This document shows positions 15,319 to 21,446 of a stretch of 21,580 nt of DNA, in pieces. The position numbers and the translations under genes were made by a program. Origin of the DNA: a virus. The notes below the pieces were generated by a model. That model ran no database searches, was not told the origin of the DNA, and saw nothing but the letters and a program-made list of their open reading frames with translations. The stretch spans positions 1 through 21,580 of IMG/VR virus record IMGVR_UViG_3300031749_000036; one strand, 5' to 3'. The number at the start of each line of letters is the position of its first letter. Positions within the stretch are counted from its first letter, which is position 1.

Positions 15319-15457
15319 AAGATTCCTCCCTTTTAGCCCGCGGTTTCCAACCGGGACAATCTTCGCCTTCCAGGTATTCTTCCCAGTCGTTCACAGGGAA
15401 ACCCGGCTCCCGGCATTCCTGGCCATCGTTCCACCCGCAGTTATTACAGGTTTTCAT
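15278..15457 (-). CDS. 59-aa Cys-rich protein
   Basis: A short frame from ATG 15457 (AAAGGAGAG upstream) ends at TGA 15280-15278, 41 bases inside the nuclease gene. The protein has Cys4, Cys7, Cys15 and Cys34, with C-N-N-C-G-W-N at the start and E-D-C-P-G-W-K later, so it may bind Zn. It is acidic in the middle and basic towards the end. The C-terminus overlaps the nuclease start and may be dispensable. No family is recognised. It sits between the nuclease and RDF-like genes. Confidence 0.65.
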   Translation of the reverse strand: MKTCNNCGWNDGQECREPGFPVNDWEEYLEGEDCPGWKPRAKREESYDKGKTQIFGVPS

Positions 15458-15488
15458 CCACAGGCTCTCCTTTGATTTTGTGGTGGTC

Positions 15489-15541
15489 CGCCCCGAAAAA
15501 CAGCCTCACGAGCGCCTCATGGCGGGCCGATCTCGGGGCGG
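15489..15541 (-). ncRNA. Candidate structured leader: 9-bp GC-rich hairpin
   Basis: On the minus strand CCGCCCCGA (15541-15533) and TCGGGGCGG (15496-15488) form a perfect 9-bp stem closing a loop of about 36 bases that holds smaller GC-rich hairpins and a repeat of GAGGC. It lies in the 103-base gap between the RDF-like stop and the 59-aa gene. It has no following T run, so it is not a standard terminator. It may control translation or stability of the nuclease transcript. Confidence 0.35.
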
Positions 15542-15560
15542 GTAAGGGTTTGGGTAGGGG
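15535..15560 (+). other. G-quadruplex motif, five G-tracts
   Basis: The plus strand carries G4, G3, G3, G3 and G4 tracts separated by C, TAA, TTT and TA within 26 bases. It lies on the template strand of the minus-strand genes, directly after the RDF-like stop (15563-15561). It could stall polymerase or mark a replication or recombination site. Motif only; no evidence of folding. Confidence 0.55.
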
Positions 15561-16742
15561 TTAAAACAGGGCCTTCTTGTCCGGGGCCGGGTCCGCCACC
15601 GGCTTGAGGTGTTTTTTGCCCTTATTATCTTTGGCGCCGGGTTGGTCCGGGTCGCCGGCGGGTGCGCCTTCGATTTCAAAGCGGATCACCCCTTCCTCCC
15701 CGGTGGGGACTTCGGTGACCTTGAAGCCCGGTTCAGATGAAGGGTTGTTACCCTTATGGCAAACCGGACAGGGGTCGCTTTTGAAGTGCTGGCTCCCGCA
15801 AACCCCGCAGGTCACAAATTCCACCGGGGAAGGCTGAACCGGACAGGGTTCGGTGGGCAGGTGCACACAATGGCAGACCTCGCAGGGCGAGGCTTCGGCC
15901 AGGGCCGCAGCGGTCTCCGGGTAAAACTCCTGGGCCACCTCTTCCTGCTCCTCGGGCGGTTCCGCCTGGGGCGGCAGGAGCAAACGCCGGGCCTCGGCCT
16001 CGATTTGCTCCATCCTTACCTGGTGTTCAATGCGCCGCCGGGCGATTTCATAACCCAGTTCCGCCAAGTCTTCCTCCAGGCCCCGAAACTCCAGGCTCAC
16101 CACATATACCACCATGTTCTGCCCGGTGGTGGGCACGGTGACCGTCTTGGGGGAAAGGACCAAATGCAAGGGGATGCCCGCCAAGGACCCGCCGGTGATG
16201 GTCTTGATCAGGGCCAAGCTGGACAGGATGGCGTTGACGGTATTCCAGGAGGTCGTGCGGAATTTCCAGACGCCCCCAATGCGGTTCGTGCCCTCGATGA
16301 GCATCTGGAGGGTGCCCAGGATTTTGCAGCGGTCCTGACCCTGATAAAAGGGGTCCTGTCGTTCGCAGGGGCAGGGGACTTCCTGATACTTGCCGTTTTC
16401 CCCGGTGAACCTCTGGGCCGTCTCGCCGTCCCCGGAGCACCAGCAGCGGTTGCCCCGGTAACAGGCGTAACGGGTCTGGAAGTTGAGGTCGATATGGTCA
16501 TAGAGCAGCTTTACCGGAATCTCGGTAAGCTTGCCCCCTCCTGGCTTGAGCTTGGCCATGAGGGCCGTGTCCGGCAGCAGCCGCCCGGCCGCGTCCCGCT
16601 GCATGGTGCAAATAAGGAAATGATCGAGTTTAACGGGTTGAAGGAATTTCTTACCCTGGGAAGAGGTTTTTTCTTCCCCCTTCATGCCGATTTTAATCCG
16701 GCCTCTTTCCGCTAATTGCGGCGTCAAACCTTTTACTGCCAT
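15561..16742 (-). CDS. Gp3/recombination directionality factor-like protein
   Basis: This is a 393-aa protein whose N-terminus (E-R-G-R-I-K-I-G-M-K-G) and following segment (V-K-L-D-H-F-L-I-C-T) recall phage Gp3-like RDF proteins, which bind DNA and control serine integrase direction or act in replication. The middle has two Cys-rich patches (C-Y-R-G-N-R-C-W-C near 95; C-P-C near 122) and a conserved-looking W-K-F-R-T-T-S-W-N-T near 160. After about residue 270 is a low-complexity tail with several CxxC pairs (C-E-V-C-H-C; C-G-V-C-G; C-P-V-C-H) resembling a Zn-ribbon. AAGGAGG precedes ATG 16742. The family assignment is moderate; an integrase that would test the RDF idea is not in the window. 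Confidence 0.6.
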   Translation of the reverse strand: MAVKGLTPQLAERGRIKIGMKGEEKTSSQGKKFLQPVKLDHFLICTMQRDAAGRLLPDTALMAKLKPGGGKLTEIPVKLLYDHIDLNFQTRYACYRGNRCWCSGDGETAQRFTGENGKYQEVPCPCERQDPFYQGQDRCKILGTLQMLIEGTNRIGGVWKFRTTSWNTVNAILSSLALIKTITGGSLAGIPLHLVLSPKTVTVPTTGQNMVVYVVSLEFRGLEEDLAELGYEIARRRIEHQVRMEQIEAEARRLLLPPQAEPPEEQEEVAQEFYPETAAALAEASPCEVCHCVHLPTEPCPVQPSPVEFVTCGVCGSQHFKSDPCPVCHKGNNPSSEPGFKVTEVPTGEEGVIRFEIEGAPAGDPDQPGAKDNKGKKHLKPVADPAPDKKALF

Positions 16743-16770
16743 GAGAATTCCTCCTTAATAGGGTTTTTAC

Positions 16771-17103
16771 TTAGTTGGAATGAGATAGGGGCCGGATGGT
16801 GGGGCCCCGCCAACGGTAGTGGGTAGCGCAGAAACCGTACCAGGGCTGATACACATAGAGATTAGGAGCGACAGTTCCGGTGCTGCCATAGAGGCGGATC
16901 ACCCTACTAAGGTTTGTCGGATCCCGCCCCAGATAATAGGTCCGCTTCCAGGGCTCCGGTTCGTTTGGGTCATAATAAGGGACACCCGGCCACTTGCTCT
17001 CGTCATACCATCAGGGACGGGTATCACAGCGTTGGGGAAAGCCAGCACAACCTGCCAAGGCCAAGATCAATACCATAAGCAGGGTTAGTCCTTTAAGCGC
17101 CAT
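16771..17103 (-). pseudogene. Small lipoprotein gene with in-frame TGA
   Basis: From ATG 17103 the frame reads a signal peptide (L-T-L-L-M-V-L-I-L-A-L-A-G-C) with a lipobox at Cys19, then C-D-T-R-P and TGA at codon 31 (17013-17011). After the stop the same frame runs 79 more codons to TAA 16773-16771 and looks coding: W-Y-D-E-S-K-W-P-G, Y-Y-D-P-N-E-P-E-P-W and a Tyr/Trp-rich C-terminal part. A TGG-to-TGA change (R-P-W-W-Y-D) would explain it. No selenocysteine hairpin was evident. Other genes here use TGA as stop, so general recoding is unlikely. It overlaps the 39-aa gene by 19 bases. The normal role would be an outer-membrane-anchored lipoprotein; function unknown. Confidence 0.7.
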
Positions 17104-17204
17104 TTTGATTTTCCCCTTCTCGAGGTAAATCGTTTAGCCACAGGCCAACAGGCCAGCCAGCCGATAGCTATACCGGCCAGGAAAACGATGATTATAGTTT
17201 TCAT
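17085..17204 (-). CDS. 39-aa single-span membrane protein
   Basis: This is a tiny frame from ATG 17204, with AAGGAG 7 bases before it. The protein has a hydrophobic helix (about residues 3-22: T-I-I-I-V-F-L-A-G-I-A-I-G-W-L-A-C) and a basic C-terminus (R-R-G-K-S-K-W-R-L-K-D), so the N-terminus is outside or the tail cytoplasmic. A longer 130-aa frame ends at the same stop but its upstream part is Pro/Arg/Leu-rich and lacks this site, so I reject it. It overlaps the lipoprotein start, which suggests coupled translation. Confidence 0.7.
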   Translation of the reverse strand: MKTIIIVFLAGIAIGWLACWPVAKRFTSRRGKSKWRLKD

Positions 17205-17215
17205 AAGATCGCTCC

Positions 17216-17353
17216 TTAAAAATACGGGGCCAGGGCCCAAGCCAGCCAATAAAAAGCCCCAGCCATGAGCACCAGTTCCAGGGCCCAGGACAAGGCCAGG
17301 AGACGGTCTTTCCAGGTCCCGCCCTTTAAGGGCCAAAGCCAATGTTCTTCCAT
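17216..17353 (-). CDS. 45-aa membrane protein
   Basis: This frame runs from ATG 17353 (GGAGGG 9 bases upstream) to TAA 17218-17216. The N-terminus M-E-E-H-W-L-W-P-L-K-G-G is followed by a Leu/Ala/Trp-rich hydrophobic segment (about residues 19-43), indicating one membrane span. It has several Trp residues. It lies 74 bases after the clamp gene and 11 bases before the next tiny membrane gene. Family unknown; together with the following two genes it may form a membrane-related cassette. Confidence 0.65.
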   Translation of the reverse strand: MEEHWLWPLKGGTWKDRLLALSWALELVLMAGAFYWLAWALAPYF

Positions 17354-17427
17354 GGTTCAGTTCCCTCCGGGAAAAAAGAAGGGGGAGGCGGGCAGGCCGC
17401 CTCCCCGATTGCAATGATATCCGCTGT

Positions 17428-18615
17428 TCACAGGTCCATGGGCATGACAATCCATATGGAGCCAGGGTCGGAGGCATCCTGAAGCCGCACGGGCCGGTTG
17501 GCCTCGTTGAGCTCCATGACCACTGTCTCCCCCTGCATCACCGCCAGCGGTTCCAGGAGATAGCGGGCGTTAAAGCCGATGGCCCAGGGGTCCTCTTTGT
17601 CGCAGACCTTCTCCAGGATTTTCACCGTTTCCTTCCCGGCCCCGACTTCAGGGTTTTCAAAAGCCACCTCCGCCACTGATTCGGTCAGGGTGATGATCAC
17701 CCCCCGGAAGCGGTCCGTAGAAAGCAGGGAGACCCGCTTCAGCGCCGCGGCCAACTCCTGGCGGTTGAAGGTAAAGCGGTGCTTGCATCTTTCCGGGATG
17801 ATGCGCTGATAATCGGGGAATCTCCGGTCCAGCATGCGCGTGGACAACTCCTTGTCCCCGGCTTGGAGAAAGAGGGTCTGTATCTTGGGTTTAGTTTTCG
17901 TGACGCCTTCTTCATACTTATATTCCACCTGAACAACCTCAAACCCAAGCTCCACCGAACCACCCTTGCTATTGTTTTCCACGAACCGTTTGATTTCCCG
18001 CACGGCCTTGGCTGGCACCAGAATACCCTCCGGCCATTCCAGTCTATCCAACTCCGGTTGCGCCTGTTCCGCCAGGCTCAGGCGGTGGCCGTCGGTGGCG
18101 ACCATGCGAAGATGGTAATTGCCGCCCACCTCCCGCCGTTCCCACAAGGTGCCTGACAAGTTGTATTGCAGATTGTCAACGGACATGGCAAAACTGGTCT
18201 TATCCATCATGTCCAGGAGCGCCTGGGCCTCCACCGCCACCAGGGAAGCTCCCTGACTGGAGGGCAGGGACGGAAACTGCTCCGCCGGGAGCGTTAGGAA
18301 TTTGTATTCCGAGTCCCCGGCTTCCACCTTTACCTGCTTCTCGTCACCGGTGATTCGCAGGGTCCCTTTTGGCAGGTTCTTCACCAGGCCGTGGAAGGTG
18401 TGGGCCAGGACCGCAAGAGTCCCAGGCTCCTGCACCTCCGCCGGAAACCGGCCCTTAAAGGATAGTTCCAGGTCGGTGGCGGAGACGGCAAACCCCTGGT
18501 CGTCGGCCTCCATCAGGCAATGGGCCAGGATAGGCATGGTGCCCCGTTTGTCCACCACGCCCAGGACGTGTTCCAGGGCACGGGCCAGATCGCCCTGTTC
18601 AACGCTGAGTTGCAT
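17428..18615 (-). CDS. dnaN: DNA polymerase III beta sliding clamp
   Basis: This is a 395-aa protein covering the full length of a bacterial clamp (about 366-400). Three repeated domains can be followed. The first has L-A-R-A-L-E-H-V-L-G-V-V-D-K-R-G-T-M-P-I-L-A-H, the second V-A-T-D-G-H-R-L-S-L-A, and the third ends with the usual S-I-W-I-V-M-P-M-D-L C-terminus. The V-A-T-D-G-H-R-L and P-I-L motifs are diagnostic. It rings the DNA and tethers the replicative polymerase. ATG 18615 has GAGGAGGAATTG upstream, and the 67-aa gene overlaps it by 17 bases. A clamp inside a phage region implies a role in phage DNA synthesis, perhaps replacing the host clamp. Confidence 0.96.
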   Translation of the reverse strand: MQLSVEQGDLARALEHVLGVVDKRGTMPILAHCLMEADDQGFAVSATDLELSFKGRFPAEVQEPGTLAVLAHTFHGLVKNLPKGTLRITGDEKQVKVEAGDSEYKFLTLPAEQFPSLPSSQGASLVAVEAQALLDMMDKTSFAMSVDNLQYNLSGTLWERREVGGNYHLRMVATDGHRLSLAEQAQPELDRLEWPEGILVPAKAVREIKRFVENNSKGGSVELGFEVVQVEYKYEEGVTKTKPKIQTLFLQAGDKELSTRMLDRRFPDYQRIIPERCKHRFTFNRQELAAALKRVSLLSTDRFRGVIITLTESVAEVAFENPEVGAGKETVKILEKVCDKEDPWAIGFNARYLLEPLAVMQGETVVMELNEANRPVRLQDASDPGSIWIVMPMDL

Positions 18616-18802
18616 ATCTCAATTCCTCCTCATATGATTGGATTGTTTCTGTATCCTTGCAGGATTTTGACATGGGGCAGTCCGAGCATTGACAGTCCCT
18701 GCCCTTTAAATGACAACGGCGGGCAACCTCTTGGATCACCCGCCGCTGCTCGTCCAGAAGCCGGTTGGCTTCGGTTATGTCGATAATGAAAACTTCATCC
18801 AC
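18599..18802 (-). CDS. 67-aa Cys-rich protein before the clamp gene
   Basis: The start is GTG 18802, chosen because AAGGAGGG lies at a good distance. The first half is helical (R-L-L-D-E-Q-R-R-V-I-Q-E-V-A-R) and the second half has five Cys residues (Cys30, 37, 39, 42 and 48) in C-x6-C-x-C-x2-C-x5-C, suggesting a metal-binding knuckle. The final 17 bases overlap the dnaN start, so its translation is tied to clamp production. No family is recognised. Confidence 0.7.
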   Translation of the reverse strand: MDEVFIIDITEANRLLDEQRRVIQEVARRCHLKGRDCQCSDCPMSKSCKDTETIQSYEEELRYATQR

Positions 18803-18815
18803 AATTACCCTCCTT

Positions 18816-19988
18816 TCAGCCTAAAAATTCTTTGAGTCTTGCATTAACCTCCTCATGGTCCACCCAGGTTACTTCTTCGGTATTATGTAATGGACCGTCA
18901 TTTAGGGTATTTTGGGCCAGCCGGGTCGCTTCCTGGCGGCTGGCGTTCTCCAGCATGGCTTTCTTCATCAGGTTTAAGTGCTTGATAATCATCTCGATTT
19001 TCTCCAGGTTCACGTGGGTGTTCCCCTGGTGCACCTTGGCCAATACCCGGCAGTCCTCCGGGGAAAAAGATTTGCAGATGAGCCGGGTGACCGCGTTCAG
19101 CACCCTCTCCCAGCGGTTGAGCACTTCCTGGTGTTCCTTTTTGGGTTGCTCAAAAAGGGCCGTCTGTTTGCTGGCATCTACCAGGGCGTTGACAAACCGC
19201 CGCAAGTGGTTATGGGTAGGGAACTCGCCAGCTTTAATTTTGCGAAAAACTATCTCCTGATAGTTGTGGTCAGCAAGTTTGCTCATCCAACAGGCTTGTG
19301 ATGAGGATATCATCCCCTGAGCCAAGGCTTCCTGAAACTTGGACGCCAGGTTGAGTAGAGAAAGGCGCTCGTCAATGCGCCACACCTGCTTGAAGCCCAG
19401 CTTTTGGGCCAGGGTCTCCTTGGTGTAGCCGGAGTCCAGCATCTCCCGGAAAGATCGGGCCTCCTCCAGGGGTGATAGGTCTTGGCGCTGGAGGTTTTCC
19501 ACCAGGGCCATCTCCGCCACCTGCCGGTCATCAGCTTCGATGATCCTGACGGGCACCTTCTCCATCTCCAAATAAACCATCTGGCAGGCCCGCCAGCGCC
19601 GCTCCCCGGCCACTAGCATGAAGCGCTCCCCTCGGGGCACCACCACCAGGGGTTCAATCAGCCCCTGCTCTCTGATGGATTGGGCCAGTTCCTCCAGGGG
19701 TTCCTTGGGAAAAAACTTGCGGGGTTGGTTAGGGTTAGGGTAGATTAAGGACAGGTTGACTTCCTGGCTGCCGTTAGCTGGGGCCAGGGGGGTTGTTTCC
19801 GGGGGCGTGTGGCGGACGCCCCCTTTTTCTTTCTTGTAGCGCAGACAGTTTCTCTTGGGAGGCACAAACTTTTCGGGGTGAGTGCATTTGCCCACACCGG
19901 GGATTTTTTTCCCTTTGGCTTTGTTCATCATGCCTTTCTTGTAGGCACAAGTAAGGCATTGGGGGTTGTGTATCTCAACCTTTGCCAT
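18816..19988 (-). CDS. ParB/Spo0J-like protein with N-terminal four-Cys module
   Basis: This is a 390-aa protein. Residues 1-50 hold Cys11, Cys14, Cys35 and Cys48 (C-L-T-C ... K-C-T-H-P ... N-C-L-R-Y), a possible Zn or Fe-S module not part of standard ParB. From about 75 the ParB core follows: Y-P-N-P-N-Q-P-R-K-F, L-V-A-G-E-R-R-W-R-A (C-motif for CTP binding), and L-V-E-N-L-Q-R-Q-D-L-S-P-L-E-E-A, then an HTH region near 200. The C-terminal 140 residues are helical and less recognisable. No parA gene is adjacent, so it may act in phage gene control or DNA replication rather than in a partition pair. ATG 19988 has GAAGGAGG upstream. Confidence 0.9.
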   Translation of the reverse strand: MAKVEIHNPQCLTCAYKKGMMNKAKGKKIPGVGKCTHPEKFVPPKRNCLRYKKEKGGVRHTPPETTPLAPANGSQEVNLSLIYPNPNQPRKFFPKEPLEELAQSIREQGLIEPLVVVPRGERFMLVAGERRWRACQMVYLEMEKVPVRIIEADDRQVAEMALVENLQRQDLSPLEEARSFREMLDSGYTKETLAQKLGFKQVWRIDERLSLLNLASKFQEALAQGMISSSQACWMSKLADHNYQEIVFRKIKAGEFPTHNHLRRFVNALVDASKQTALFEQPKKEHQEVLNRWERVLNAVTRLICKSFSPEDCRVLAKVHQGNTHVNLEKIEMIIKHLNLMKKAMLENASRQEATRLAQNTLNDGPLHNTEEVTWVDHEEVNARLKEFLG

Positions 19989-20003
19989 GCTGAGCCTCCT
20001 TCC

Positions 20004-20513
20004 TCAGGACAAACCTTTGACATAATCGCTCAGTGGGGGATAAGCCGGATAATGCTCGTCAAGGTAGCTCTGAATCGCCAAGACACATTCATAAGCTCCC
20101 TTGGTGGGCGGATTGCTCCTGATGATCTCCCGGATTTCCCTTACGCTGACAAAGGGCTCGTCATTCCACAAGGGAATGGTCAGGTCCAGGGCTGTCGAAG
20201 CATCGTCTTTTGCGGGCCGGAAAATCACCAGTTCAGCCGAGTATTCGGCATACTGGCCGCTCTGCCGGTCGAAGGGGATGCCCTTTTTTCTCAGGAGTCG
20301 TTCCAGATCATCAAACATCCCATATCTGGCCTCCTGGTTGTCCAGGCTTAAAATCCCATCATCCACATAAACCTCCGGGTCGTAAGCCTGCATCCGTTTT
20401 TCCACGAGGTTGTCCCCGTCAAACTCTACTCCTTCCCCTTCCAGGGCCTCCCTGACTTCGTCGTCAATGAGATGGGCGGGAAATTCCAACCGCCCCCAAA
20501 ATCTGTCAGCCAT
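20004..20513 (-). CDS. 169-aa phage protein, unknown
   Basis: This acidic protein starts M-A-D-R-F-W-G-R-L-E-F-P at ATG 20513, with GAAGGAGGG upstream. It has a beta-rich middle (V-Y-V-D-D-G-I-L-S-L), a segment L-V-I-F-R-P-A-K-D-D, and a C-terminal helix (Y-L-D-E-H-Y-P-A-Y-P-P-L-S-D-Y). It could be a small globular cytosolic protein, but I do not recognise the family. It is coupled to the DUF488-like gene upstream (1-base overlap) and lies 15 bases before the ParB gene. Confidence 0.75.
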   Translation of the reverse strand: MADRFWGRLEFPAHLIDDEVREALEGEGVEFDGDNLVEKRMQAYDPEVYVDDGILSLDNQEARYGMFDDLERLLRKKGIPFDRQSGQYAEYSAELVIFRPAKDDASTALDLTIPLWNDEPFVSVREIREIIRSNPPTKGAYECVLAIQSYLDEHYPAYPPLSDYVKGLS

Positions 20514-20893
20514 TAAGTTTGCCCTCCTTCTTCAAAAAGGTCCTTTTGTTTAGGGTTATAATTTGCCGGAAGCTCCGGTACTTTTATCGCCAGGTGTTGT
20601 TCCAGCCACTCCGCCACTATGCGCCGGTGGCAAAAGACCCCAGGTGGCTCCCAACATAATAAGATGGACTCCTCTAGGCTGTCGTAAATTAGCCTTGGGT
20701 CAAGGCGGTCTAGAACCTTTTCATAATAGGTTCTGATAAAGGTATTGGGGCTTTGGCCGCCCCAATCCTTACGTGGGACCAACAGGCGGAATTGCCGGAT
20801 ATTTCTAAACCCTGGCGGTGTCCACCTGGCTATTGATACCAACCTGGAATCTTGAGGGTTAAGGTTTGGGTTTTTAAAATAGCTGGTGTACAT
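20513..20893 (-). CDS. DUF488-like protein
   Basis: This is a 126-aa protein from ATG 20893 (a TTG at 20896 is less likely; GGGGAGAG is upstream). The pattern Y-T-S-Y-F-K-N near the start, S-I-A-R-W-T-P-P-G-F near 21, Y-Y-E-K-V-L-D-R-L-D-P-R near 58 and I-L-L-C-W-E-P-P-G-V-F-C-H-R-R near 78 matches phage-encoded members of the DUF488 family. The C-x-x-x-P-x-x-x-C-H-R element is its hallmark. Function is not established. The start overlaps the upstream stop by 1 base. Confidence 0.85.
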   Translation of the reverse strand: MYTSYFKNPNLNPQDSRLVSIARWTPPGFRNIRQFRLLVPRKDWGGQSPNTFIRTYYEKVLDRLDPRLIYDSLEESILLCWEPPGVFCHRRIVAEWLEQHLAIKVPELPANYNPKQKDLFEEGGQT

Positions 20894-21177
20894 CAATCTC
20901 TCCCCTTGGCTTTGGCTTCATTTAGAAGCCTGATGGTAGCAGGCAACCCTCCGATAAGGTCTAGCTGCTGTAGTGCCCTTTCACAAGCCGTCAGCAAGTC
21001 CGGTGCCGCAGTTATGAGACGGGCGTTGGCCCAATCAATTTCATCCGCCTGCCGATCTTCTTCAGGGGTGATAGTGGCCACAATCCAGCCGTTGGCTGGA
21101 GCACAGATGGCAATTCCACGGTGGTCACTAGCCTCCTCCATCTCAGCAATCCACGGGCCACAAGTATGTTTTTTCAT
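20893..21177 (-). CDS. 94-aa phage protein with N-A-R-L-I-T-A-A-P-D motif
   Basis: The ATG at 21177 is chosen over a 141-aa longer frame because it overlaps the previous gene's TGA in ATGA and has GGAGGG upstream, while the extra 47 residues are low-complexity. The protein starts M-K-K-H-T-C-G-P-W, then has a beta pattern and W-A-N-A-R-L-I-T-A-A-P-D-L-L-T-A-C, a motif common in small phage proteins of unknown role. No enzyme motif is seen. Confidence 0.8.
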   Translation of the reverse strand: MKKHTCGPWIAEMEEASDHRGIAICAPANGWIVATITPEEDRQADEIDWANARLITAAPDLLTACERALQQLDLIGGLPATIRLLNEAKAKGRD

Positions 21178-21353
21178 TCCTTCGACCCTCCTTTCTTTTC
21201 CTTGGCTTCCCGCCGTTTTTGAGCCGGAACCTTGCAGGTTACGCAGCCATAATGCTTGCGGTTCTTCCTGGCCCGGCAGGTCTCCAGGTCCATAATTGGC
21301 CTGGACCCCTTGGGGCAACGGTAATAAGGCAGGTTTGGTTTCTCTTCAGACAT
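21174..21353 (-). CDS. 59-aa Cys-rich protein
   Basis: From ATG 21353 (GAGGGGGAG upstream) to TGA 21176-21174. It contains Cys13, Cys26, Cys37 and Cys40 with C-V-T-C, a four-Cys layout that may bind Zn, and a basic C-terminus (K-R-R-E-A-K-E-K-K). A GTG or longer frame gives 65 aa but the ATG fits the ribosome site better. The layout is similar to the 87-aa protein at 3641-3904. Function unknown. Confidence 0.7.
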   Translation of the reverse strand: MSEEKPNLPYYRCPKGSRPIMDLETCRARKNRKHYGCVTCKVPAQKRREAKEKKGGSKE

Positions 21354-21423
21354 GCCTGGTCTCCCCCTCACGCATCCTGCACCTCCTTCAGCAGTTGCTC
21401 CAGGAGCTTCAAAACTTCAGCTC

Positions 21424-21444
21424 GGGGCCGGAGGGCCCGGCCCC
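21424..21444. other. GC-rich perfect hairpin between genes
   Basis: GGGGCCGG and CCGGCCCC form a perfect 8-bp stem with a 5-base loop. On the minus strand it is 2 bases past the stop of the partial gene and is followed by GAGCTGAAG, not by a T run, so it is a weak terminator at best. On the plus strand it is followed by TTTT. It may be an mRNA processing or attenuation site. Confidence 0.5.
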
Positions 21445-21446
21445 TT

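Noticed and set aside
17011-17013. Selenocysteine codon in the lipoprotein gene
   Set aside because: No clear SECIS hairpin follows the TGA, and a single TGG-to-TGA change is simpler.
16819-17088. 89-aa plus-strand frame
   Set aside because: Antisense to the lipoprotein gene with no ribosome binding site; shadow.
16771-17204. Spanin pair (membrane protein followed by overlapping lipoprotein)
   Set aside because: The 39-aa protein is too short for an i-spanin periplasmic coiled coil and the lipoprotein is interrupted, so the order alone is not enough.
17085-17477. 130-aa frame extending upstream of the 39-aa membrane protein
   Set aside because: The extra N-terminus is Pro/Arg/Leu-rich, runs across the 45-aa gene and into dnaN, and lacks an initiation site; ATG 17204 has AAGGAG.
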